Both the position numbers and the translations under genes were made by a program. A model generated the notes under the pieces. The model made no database searches and was not told the DNA's origin. It was given only the letters and a program-made list of their open reading frames with translations. A stretch of 64,000 nucleotides of DNA from Malassezia japonica (lineage: Eukaryota; Basidiomycota; Malasseziomycetes; Malasseziales; Malasseziaceae): assembly GCF_029542785.1 (NCBI RefSeq), contig NC_083372.1:558001-622000 (forward strand), given 5' to 3'. Positions within the stretch are counted from its first letter, which is position 1; each line of letters starts with the position of its first letter. Positions 19,649-28,949 of the stretch are shown here, piece by piece.

Positions 19649-21144
19649 CTATCCCTCTAGCTCCTGGTCATCGGTAGCCCCCACCTCCGTCTCGGAGTCG
19701 GAGTCCTGCGCCTTGGGCTGGCCGCCCGGCGCGCGGCGCTGCTCGCCCAGGCGCAGGATCGCACACTCGGGAATATGCCCCTCGGGATTGAGGAACTCGC
19801 TGGGTGAGCATGTAGACGTACAAATCTGGCCCGACAAACACGTCGAGGTAGTTGAGCCACTTGGCGAACTCGGACGTGGCGTCCTCGGTGCGGTGGATCT
19901 CGTCGTAGACGTGCGTCTGCTTGAACTGGTCCATCTTCTCCTGGAACTCGTGAAAGTCGACCGTCTCGCGCTTGCCGCCTTCGACGCTCTCGGGGATCGG
20001 CTTGCCCGCGCTCGTGCGCTGCGCCATCATGCGGTCGATGCGCTCGTTGTTGTTCGCAACCTTGATATTATACCCCCCAAAGTGCGGCTCGACGAGCAGC
20101 AGCCCGAGGCCGGGCGCCTTGGGAACGTGGATGCGCGCCGGCCCAAACGACTGGGTGATGAGCGAGACCGGGGCGTTGGTGCGCCCGATCAGCACCAGCA
20201 GCCCAATCATCTTGCGGATCTGGTGCAGCATAAACGACTGCCCATGGAACTTGATCGAGACCCACTCGGTATCGTTGATAATCTTGGGCTCGGAAATGCT
20301 CAGCTTTTTCATGACGCGGTGCGCGCTGCGATCGCGAAACTCTTTGCCGACGGTATAGTTGTGGAAGTTGTGCGAGCCGGTGTACGCGTCAAAGACCGCG
20401 CGCACGCGCGCGAGCTCGTCCTGCGAGATGCGCCACTTGCGCTTCGCGTGCATGTCCTCGTTGAAGTCGGACTCGTACCCCTGCTCCTTCCAAAAGGGGT
20501 GGTTGAGCAGCGGGAGGTCGCGCACCGCCGGGTCGTCCCACGGCGCAACGTCGCTCTCGCCTTCAGCGCCGTTCAGCCGGCGCAGCATCTTCCACATAGA
20601 GGAAAAGGGCTTGGGCGGCAGAAACACATAGGTCGGCAAGAGGTACTCGTACAGGCGCGAGTCGCAGCTCGTGCGCGCGTTGAACGCGCTCTGCACGCGC
20701 CGCATGCCCCAGATGCGCACCTGCGGCGGAAGGAGCGTATTGACATACTCGGTGAGCGTCTGCCCCTCCGGCAGCGAGCTCGGCTCGAGCACGAGCTTGA
20801 GGGTGAGTAGGTTGCCGGCTGCGTGCACGCCGCGGTCGGTGCGCGCAGCGCGCTGCAGCTGCACTTTGTTGGGGTTCACGGCATTCTCCTCGCTTACCGC
20901 GCCCGCACGGCAAAACGCGTCAAAGATATCGCCCTCAATCGTTGGCACGCCGGGGTTGCTGGGTGAGAAACGCGACGTACATTTGCAATCCCGAGTAGCC
21001 CGAGCCGCAGTAGCCGAAAAAGATGGCGACCTTGCGCTTCGCGAGGCGGCTGCCTTGCGCATCGCGTGTCGGATCGTCGCCCTCCGTGCGCGCGACCTTG
21101 GGCTCCTGCCCCGACGCGCCGTCCTCCGCGGCACGCTTCGCCAT
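19649..21144 (-). CDS. PUS1: tRNA pseudouridine synthase of the Pus1 group
   Basis: A TruA-family enzyme that isomerises uridine in tRNAs and some mRNAs. Three exons (20981-21144, 19822-20958, 19649-19799), both introns 22 nt, 483 residues. Motifs: AIFFGYCGSGYSGLQ joined across intron 1 to INPGVPTIEGDIFDAF, the catalytic aspartate in QLQRAARTDRGVHAAGN (about residue 94), YLLPTYVF, and FHGQSFMLHQIRKMIGLL. The C-terminal exon joins DVFVGPDF to EFLNPEGHIPE and ends in an acidic tail. A basic N-terminus (MAKRAAEDG, RLAKRKVA) may direct it to the nucleus. Intron 2 is needed to reach this C-terminus; the unspliced frame degenerates into Arg/Pro. Confidence 0.93.
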
Positions 21145-21201
21145 GGTAATTGTCCACGTGACGCTACTTCTTTTGTCGGCGCGTAGAAACGAAGGTCGCG
21201 C

Positions 21202-22583
21202 ATGTCTTCCGAGGCGGGGTCGAACGCCGCCAAGGAGCGCGGAAATGCGCTCTTTAAAGCGGGTAACTACCGCGATGCTGTTGCGGCATATACAGAGGCG
21301 ATCGTGCAAGATAGTGCGAACGCACCGCTCCTTTTGTTGAACCGGTGTGCGGCGTACTTGGCCTTGAACGATTTTAAGAATGCGCTCAACGACGGACGCT
21401 CTGCGGTGCAGAAGCAGGGCGCGCCGTCGGCCAAGGCGCTTACGCGTGTGGCCAAGTGCTACATCGGCCTCGGCGAGCTGTCGTCGGCCGCAGAAAGCGC
21501 ACGCGCCGCCGCCGAGGCGCCGGGCGCGACGCCGGCGGAGCAGACGCAGGCGCGCGACGTCGCCGAGCAGGTGCAAGAGATCGAAAAGCACCTTGCGAGC
21601 TTCGACACTTACATCAAAGAAAAGAACTGGACGCTCGCCTCGATCGCGCTCGACCAGGCGCAGCGCATCGCCAAGCTCTCCGAGTCGACGAGCCCGGCGC
21701 ACTGGAAGCTGCTGCGCGCGACACTCTACCTGCAGCGCGGCAAGATCTCGCAGGCGCACTCGGTCGCGACCGACATGTACCGCGCGGACCCCACGAGCAC
21801 GGATGCGCTGCTGCTCGGTGCGCGTGTCATGCTGGCGAACAACGACGTGGCGAAGGCCGTGTCCCAGGTCCAGGCGGCGCTGCGCAACGACCCCGACCGC
21901 GCGGACGTGAAGCAGTTCCTGCGCAAGTGCAAGGCGCTCGCATCCCTCAAGGAGGCCGCGAACGCCGCGTTCAAGGCGAACAACTCGGAGGAGGCGCTCG
22001 CCAAGTACGCCGAAATCCTCCAGGTCGCCGACCAGGACGCGGAGCGCGACGCGGAGCCGAAAAAGTTCAAGGCGGTGATCTACTCGAACCGCGCGATCCT
22101 CAAGTCCAAGACGGGCGACTACGCCTCGTCCATCGCGGACTGCGACACGGCACTGGAACTCGACCCCGGCTATACGAAGCCGCTGCGCACGCGCGCACGC
22201 GCACACCTCAGCCAGGAGAACTACGAGGATGCAGTGCGCGACTTTAAAAAGGCGATGGAGGAGAGCGTCGGCACGCCCGAAGCCGACTCGCTGCGCCGCG
22301 AGCTGCGCCAGGCCGAGCTCGACCTAAAGCGCAGCAAGAAGAAGGACTATTACAAGATCCTCGGCGTGTCCAAGACCGCGAACGAGCCCGAGATCAAAAA
22401 GGCGTTCCGCAAAGAATCGCTCAAGCACCACCCCGACAAGGGCGGCGACGAAGAAAAGTTCAAGCTGTGCAACGAGGCGTACAATGTGCTCAGCGATCCG
22501 CAGCAGCGCCGCAGGTACGACTCGGGCGTCGACGATATGGACGAGATGGATATGGGCATGGGCGGTATGGGCGGCGGTATGGG

Positions 22584-22620
<37 letters not shown>

Positions 22621-22719
22621 CACGGTGTCAACCTCGCCGACCTCTTTGGCCCGGGCTTTGCCAACTTTGATACCGGCGCACGCTACTCGAACGGCGGCAC
22701 GAGCTTCCACTTTGGCTAA
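21202..22719 (+). CDS. TPR-J protein (DNAJC7-like Hsp70/Hsp90 co-chaperone)
   Basis: 505 residues, single exon. Tandem tetratricopeptide repeats occupy about residues 5-360, beginning [21 protein letters not shown] domain follows at about 382-445 ([21 protein letters not shown]) with an intact HPD motif in KHHPDKGG. The tail is a run of Gly-Gly-Met/Met-Gly units (about 451-475), then a short Asn/Phe-rich end. TPR plus C-terminal J domain is the DNAJC7 (Tpr2) layout, which passes clients between Hsp90 and Hsp70. It is divergent from PUS1 across 57 bp. Its TAA overlaps the stop of the convergent CDC4 gene. Confidence 0.9.
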
Positions 22720-24568
22720 GCCGGCGGCAGGAACGAAGTAATCTCCACCGAACACCGTCCGTGGCGTTTGCCTGCGTGAGCGTTTTCGACGTACATAATA
22801 TCACACACTTGTCCTCCACAAAGCGGACGGACCATACCGTTTCACACGGCTCGCAGAGCTGGCGGAGGTAGCGGCCGGTCTTGGCATCCCATAGCTTCAC
22901 GAGGCCGTCTGCACCACCGGTTACGAGGAACTTGTCGTTGATCTGCAGCGTCGATACGCTGCTGTCGTGCGCACACAGCCGGTACAGACACTCGAACGTC
23001 TTGAGCGAAAAGACAATCACGCGGCCATCGCCGCTGCCAGACGCAAGCACGTCGTTGTGCAGCTGGAGTTGCGCGACGACGTGCGTGTAGCCCTGGAACA
23101 CGGCGAGGCACACGCCACTCTCGGCGTCCCACACACGCACCGTCGAGTCGCTGCTGCCCGCGACGACGTACCGCCCGTCAAAGGCAATCGCATAGATCTG
23201 GAGGTGGTGCCCTTTGAGGACGTGCAGACATTTGCCAGTGTCCACGTCCCAGATGCGACACGTAAAGTCGTAGCTCCCGCTCGCGACGCGGTTGCCAGCC
23301 GTGTCGAGGCACCGCACCGAGTGCTGGTGGCCGGCCAGCACATGCATCAGGTGGCCTTGCTCAATGTCCCACACACGCAGCGTGCCGTCGCGCGAGCCTG
23401 TCACCGCGACGGGGCGCCCTTCGAGGACCTGCACACAGCGGATGGTCGACGTGTGCCCCCGCAACACGTGCTCGCACTCGCCGCTCGCCATGTTCCACAC
23501 GCGCAGGAAACGGTCGGAGCCCGCGCTGACGAGGCGCGTATCGGTCAGGCCCCAGCCGCGCGTGCGCCCGATCGCCGCGTCGCGCCCGCTCGTGCTGAGG
23601 TGCGCGGCCTCGGCGGCGTCGAGAAGCGACAGGCCGTGGTGCGCGTCGTTCGACAAGGAAAGTTGCGCGCTCGGCGTGGGGTCGCAAAAGGCACGCAGCA
23701 TCCCGTCCGCGGCTTTGATGCCAGGCAGCGCTGGGGGGGTCGTCTGGCTGCCGGACACGAGCATCAGGCACCACACGCCGCTTTCGTGGCCGTTGAGCGT
23801 GCGGATCAGCTCGCCGGTGCGTGCCGAAAAGACGTACACGGTGCGCGTCGTCATACCGACCACAATGTAGTTGGCGTCCATTGCGCAACACGTCAGTGCG
23901 AGGCGGCGGTTGGGGTCGGGATCGGCGTCGGCCAGATCCGTCGACGCGTACTGCGTTAACATATGTCCGGAGTGCAGCCAGTTGCGCTCGGTAAGGTAGG
24001 CGAGCTGGAAGTACTCTTTTAAGGAAATGCACTCGTTCGCGTACGTCCCTTCGCCTTCGCTGGGCGTGAGCAGCTGGAAAAATGAGCGCCGCCGCGCGAG
24101 GCGGGGCGGCTCTTCGGCCATCGGCTCGGGGCGCGCGCTCGGCAAGGGGAGCAGCGAAGAAAGCATCCAGCGCAGCTTCGCCTGGGTATTGTATGCGTGG
24201 CGCACGCACATAGTGCCCCAAATGTGCTCGTCGTTCGCGAGGCGGTACCACGTCTTGCTCACCGCCGCCGCGCGCGTCAGCGCGAGCGGCTCGTCCATAT
24301 AGCTCAGCACCTGCAGCGCGACTTCCATCGGGAAACGCTGCAAAAAGTCGACCTTGAGCTGGGGCGTAATGAGCGCCTCGAGGTGCGACAGCTCGCGCAC
24401 GCTGCACTGCGGCAGGAGCGCCTCGAGGAACGCGAGACGCGCCTCGCTCGACGCTACGGAAAACTGGCGCAGCGCATCATCCATCGATACATGACTCCCG
24501 TCAGGCGTGCTGCCACCGCCAGGCGTCAGCAACGCCCACCCGGACGTCCCAGCGTCCAACTCCTCCAT
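22716..24568 (-). CDS. CDC4: F-box/WD40 substrate receptor of SCF ligase (Cdc4/Fbw7-like)
   Basis: Two exons (22795-24568 and 22716-22771, 23-nt intron) give 609 residues. The F-box lies at about 74-118 ([34 protein letters not shown]). A beta-propeller of WD40 repeats runs from about 230 to the end, with [48 protein letters not shown] and [13 protein letters not shown]. The repeated RVWD/RIWD arginines match the phosphodegron-binding surface of Cdc4/Fbw7, so it should recruit phosphorylated substrates to SCF. The frame is open further upstream to 24673, but that would overlap the CTR gene; the ATG at 24568 leaves 67 bp. The last exon encodes only 17 whole codons. Confidence 0.85.
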
Positions 24569-24635
24569 GGCGCGCAACAGAGCGCGCTGCTGACTCAGCG
24601 ACGCGTCCAGGACTAAGCGGTGTATTACGCGACTA

Positions 24636-25716
24636 TTAACAGATACCCATGTGACTGTGGTAGGACGAACCAACCTGGTTCACCTCGGCCGTACGCTCAT
24701 TCGTATAGAGGTTCGCAGTTTCAATTGCAGGGACGGGCGCAGCGTCCACACGCGCGGCCTCACCCTCGCTCGGCAGGTGTGTCGCGGTAGGCGCAGCAGA
24801 CATCGCGGGAGGGACCTTGCCAAACTCGGGCTGCGCGTTCACCGTGCCGTCGGAAGGCGAGCGGTTCGAGGACATGTAGCGCACGTTTTGGTTCGTCTCG
24901 AGCACACTGGGGGAGACCGCGCCGAGCGTGTCCCACGTCGAGACAAAGTGGCCGATCATCGTGCCGAGAATCACCGAGATGAAGATGTACGCATTGTACG
25001 ACATGACAACCAGCATGATCAGGTAGGCGCTCGTAAAGGTAATCGCGTACAAAATCGAACGGATCGCCTGCTGGATCAACGTGGGGCGCAGACGGAGAGG
25101 CTGAGGGTTCATCACATGGGCAGGGTTGAACGCCATGCCGAGGTAGCGGCCAAGGCCGGAGGACTTGGTCGCCTCGCGGCGGCTCTGCTCAGCAGCAAGA
25201 TTGCCGAGGAAGTTTTGCTGCGCAAACTCTTCGGGGTACTTTTCCTTCTCGACCAGCAGAGACTGGGTCGCCGAAGCCATAATGTAGCGGTCGTACTCGC
25301 GCGCCCAGCGGCGGATTAGCTCGGTGAGCATCGCCCAGAATGCAAGGCCGACACACGATCCGGCAAACTTGGCCTCGTCGGTAATTACCCAAGAGGGGGA
25401 GAGGAGACACGTTCCAACCACCTTCCAGTTAAAGCTGGGTTAGTCGTAAACACACGTACAGCATGCTCATACCGCACGAGCCGTCCATACCATCCATGCC
25501 GTGCATGCCGTGCATGTCGCCCATGTCGCCCATACCGGTGCTCGACGCACCCATGCTGCTGCTCATGCCGCTCATGCCGCTCATGCCGCTCATGCCGCTC
25601 ATGCCGCTCATGCCGCTCATGCCGCTCATGTCACTCATGCTCATGCCGCTCATGTCGTCCATGCCACTTGTGGGGGCAGGGTGCTCATGCCTGGGGATCA
25701 TACGCATGCCACTCAT
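24636..25716 (-). CDS. CTR1: CTR-family high-affinity copper transporter
   Basis: A plasma-membrane trimeric Cu(I) importer. Exons 25460-25716 and 24636-25434 (25-nt intron), 351 residues. The extracellular N-terminus is built of Met motifs (repeated SerGlyMet units, then MGDMGDMHGMHGMDGMDG). After splicing, CGMSMLFNWKVVG opens the first membrane helix, as in other fungal Ctr proteins. IRRWAREYDRYIM precedes a cytosolic loop. The second and third helices contain the MxxxM copper gate (LIMLVVMSYNAYIF) and a glycine pair near ILGTMIGH. The cytosolic tail is Ser/Pro/Ala-rich. It is divergent from the siderophore-type acyltransferase gene across 222 bp. Confidence 0.92.
25552..25650 (-). repeat. 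9-bp coding minisatellite (Ser-Gly-Met units) in CTR1
   Basis: Near-perfect tandem copies of ATGCCGCTC (reading SerGlyMet on the minus strand), about seven perfect and several degenerate units. They encode the Met-rich copper-collecting ectodomain. Such an array can change copy number by slippage without breaking the frame. Confidence 0.8.
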
Positions 25717-25938
25717 ACTGCCTGATTCACCAGAGTATGTCTTGATGCTGGAGTGGGGAAGGAAACCACAGCGTTCTTTTGCTCTCTTTCTCGGCGACTT
25801 TTTCCTGCCACGAGCTCGGAGTGTTCTCTAGGATGCGGATCTGCTATAAACATTCCAGCCAATTAACTTTATTTATTTTTGGAAATACGCTGCTGGTCAA
25901 GCGCCAAGCTTTACTCTGAAACAAGGGCACGATCCAGG

Positions 25939-27272
25939 ATGGAGCGGCCGACCGAAGTACCGTCGGGTACTTACCATTGGCCCATTCCGCGCGGTACAGA
26001 GCTCAAGGTGGATGTGGCGCACGACGGAAAAGAACACAATCGGCTAGTTCATCTAGTATGGCCCCATGTAGTCAAGGGAGACGAGGATGTGATTGCACCC
26101 GGGGTCGGGCTCCGCATCGTCCCGCCCTACCTTCCGTATAAGAATGAAGAAGGCGAAATTGAAGAATCTGAACTGCACGATACGCAGGCATTTGTGTGGC
26201 TTACGGGTGAACTTGGCTCACAGGTAATTACATTTGATCATATCTGGACCTTATGCTATGTGTTCTTCACGCTGTGGCCGGGTGAGCTGGCGTTCATCTT
26301 GGTCGTGCCTGAGGAAGGGAGACACATGGAATGGGTAATCCAGATGGTTGTATCAGGGCTTGCTGCACAGGATCATGTACTTCAAGGTCCAGACGGTGAC
26401 CTGTATCCCGACGCAGAAAATATACTGTGGGTTCGCAAACGGGCATTTTGGCAAGGCGCTGGTGCAAAAGAGGGGATATGGGCACCTATACTACCAGTGT
26501 TCTTCCCAAACAAACTGACACACCACCTCCTGCTATATTGCTTTCCTCCTAGCGAGTCTGATCTCGCTTCAAAATGCAAGGATGCGAGTGCATTTATAAA
26601 GCTTCGTGACCAGATGCTTTCGGTGCCTTTTTATGAAAGGTATATTCCTGAAGTGGGCCAGAACTTGATATTCCGGCTTGTTGACCCTCAATCTGAACTT
26701 GATACCCAGTCACTCGAGACGTGGTACTTACAACCGGATTTCCGAAGTGAATGGGAACGAATTTCATCAAATTCCTACTCTTTTCCCAAATCATGGAAGG
26801 ATCAGCTTTCCAACACGGACTTCTTCTCTTTGTTTTGTGCATTTAATAACAATGCTTTTGCTTACATCAAAGTATTTGATGACGTTGGATGTTTGAATTT
26901 GGCGGAGAATATTCCAAGTGATTGGGCAATGTTTTCGATCATCACTCAAGACACGTTTGCTCATGATGTACAACGCTTCCCAATTGCTGTCCGGTCGCTG
27001 ATACACATGATGTTCTTACTGTTTCCAGATATAAGCTGCATTGCCACAGTAAGAGATGCGCATGACGCAGTTGCACTTGAACATCTTATTGCAGCTGGTG
27101 GTCATATTGACAGGGTAGGTATCCAAAATTCACCAAGTTGCTCAATTCAGGCGATATGCGAGAAGCACTAGTCGTGTTTCCTAGAAACCGATTTTTTGAA
27201 TACTTCACGATTGGACGTGCTTATGTCGAGGGTATGAGGAACCGCTTGGTCCCTGAAAAAAGCGAGGACTAG
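25939..27272 (+). CDS. Siderophore-type N-acyltransferase (SidF/SidL/IucB-like GNAT), copy A
   Basis: Two exons (25939-27118, 27151-27272; 32-nt intron) give 433 residues. The fold follows fungal hydroxyornithine transacylases: an N-terminal beta-rich half (LRIVPPYLPY, AFWQGAGAKEGIWAP), the linker FYERYIPEVGQNLIFRLVD, then a GNAT half (NNAFAYIKVF, RFPIAVRSLIHMMFLLFPD) and, after splicing, HIDRVGDMREALVVFPRNRFFEYF, which matches the RxxFF end of IucB/SidF enzymes. These attach an acyl group to N5-hydroxyornithine or hydroxylysine during siderophore assembly. The substrate-binding W-x-N-D-P-R-V motif is degenerate (ETWYLQPDFRSEW). CCAAT and TATAAA elements lie within about 100 bp upstream. The gene is visibly AT-richer than its neighbours. 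Confidence 0.68.
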
Positions 27273-27389
27273 AGTGACAATAGCATCCATTTCATTTTAC
27301 AATCATAGCCGCAAGGTTCACGCCTCCACATCAATTTAGTAAATGAATTGTAGCACTGACCCACCATTGCACGGAAGTTAGACACGGGC

Positions 27390-28749
27390 ATGCCACCCTA
27401 CCAGACTTCCCATTATTGCATGCCAAACAATGTGGCGACATTAATTTATAACCTTGGCGATGACACCATCCCTGTAAACCCTGGGAAGCAAATCTTGCAG
27501 ATCGGGATGGACACGGAGCTGGAGCTCCAGGTTGAATATGCACCGGTTTCGGACCAGGACGTACAAAGATATGTGATCTCTTTACATTCTATCAAGCCAA
27601 GAGAAAGCGATTTTACAGCTAAAAATGTTCACTTATGCGTGGAAGCCCCGCATCGGCGACCCAGTGAACGGGGTTACAAGGCCAAACGTTGCGGAGAGAA
27701 ACGTTTGGTGACGGCCGTAATTGAAGGGAAGGAATCTATTCAAAGCATATCACAGTCACAAATCTGGGCATTTTCGTATGCTTTATTCACTCTTTGGCCT
27801 GACCAAGATTACATCGCTTTGTGGCCCACCGCTTCAGTAGCATGGCAATCTTGGCTATTGCCTCTCTTGCGATCAGGATTAGCAGTATTGGCTTTGCCTA
27901 ATGGCTATCCCGTTCCTCTAAATCGTTATAAAGAGGCAGTTTTCATTTCTAGGGAAGAGTTTTGGCAAGGCACAGGCCCTTTGGTCGCGGGTGGGTGGAT
28001 CCCAGTTTTATCTGATTCTTTACTGGACGAGTCCGCGCATCTCGAAGAAATATTGGAAGACACACTCTCGTTAACTCAATCCATTTTTGCCGATCTCATA
28101 TACAAAATCATCTCATTGGGAAGAACAGATCCTCTTTACCGACGATATATCCCCGAGCTAAGCAGGGTACTCACATTCCACACGTTGAACCCGAAGTGTG
28201 ACAAAGACATTGCATTTTGCGAGGAATTTGACGACGACGGCATGATGTCGATGTATGATTTCGAGGGAGAATTGACAGAAGACCGCCCTGAGTTTGCATG
28301 TGCATGGAATGGCCAATTATTTGGCATCGTCGATTTCGACCAACACCAAGACACCATCGGGAATGAGACTGAATTTGGATCAGGAGCTGAGTTCAAATTG
28401 TTTGTCTCAAAAATGAGCAGCTTGTCAGATTACGAGAGGCTTGTTTGGATTCGTTCTGTTATTCATGTACGTGACTCGTCTCTTACTGACTTCAGTTCTT
28501 GTTCTTGTGCTTACCGCGTGCGCAATATTTGACTTTTGGGAGGTTCTTGAACGAATCTCGCGGTATACATGACATTGGTCAGTGCGGTGGACATATTGAC
28601 ATGGTTTGTTTCAGTTTTTGCTAATGCGACAGGTGGATCCATCGTGTTGTAGCCCAGATGTCCAAATGATCATCCCTCGATCACGCTTCTTCCGCATAGG
28701 GTTTATTGGCCCACCACCAAACTGGAAACCCACCCAAGGAAGTCTCTAA
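27390..28749 (+). CDS. Siderophore-type N-acyltransferase (SidF/SidL/IucB-like GNAT), copy B
   Basis: Three exons (27390-28466, 28496-28603, 28633-28749; both introns 29 nt) give 433 residues, the same length as copy A 117 bp upstream. Equivalent blocks can be paired: EEFWQGTGPLVAGGWIPVL with AFWQGAGAKEGIWAPIL, LYRRYIPELSRVLTFHTL with FYERYIPEVGQNLIFRLV, and CGGHIDMVDPSCC ending MIIPRSRFFRIG with AGGHIDRVG ending VVFPRNRFFEYF. It is therefore a tandem paralogue, but strongly diverged. The substrate loop (EEFDDDGMMSMYD) has lost the usual Trp/Asn/Arg residues, so the acceptor may differ or activity may be lost. Codon use is AT-rich like copy A. All three exons keep frame and there is no internal stop, so it is not an evident pseudogene. 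Confidence 0.65.
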
Positions 28750-28949
28750 CTTTGTCTATGAACACATCCTATGAACACTGTTGCATAGCCTTCGAAACGA
28801 GCCAGTTTACGTCAGCAAACTAGGCGCCTGGGCACAGGTCTTGAACCTCCACCAGAGCACGTCGCGCCGACATCGGCGACCTTGCATGGTCTGTGCGTCT
28901 CTCAGCACGGCGCGGGTCCCTGTATTAATACATCCGATCGAATACAAGT

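Noticed and set aside
22558..22625. Gly/Met repeat array in the TPR-J gene as a mobile or CRISPR-like repeat
   Set aside because: It is in frame, codes Gly-Gly-Met units and lies in the normal low-complexity region after a J domain.
25778..25784. TTTGCTC upstream of CTR1, similar to a Mac1 copper-response element
   Set aside because: Only one copy, the following base does not match the consensus, and Mac1-type sites normally work in pairs. Too weak to call.
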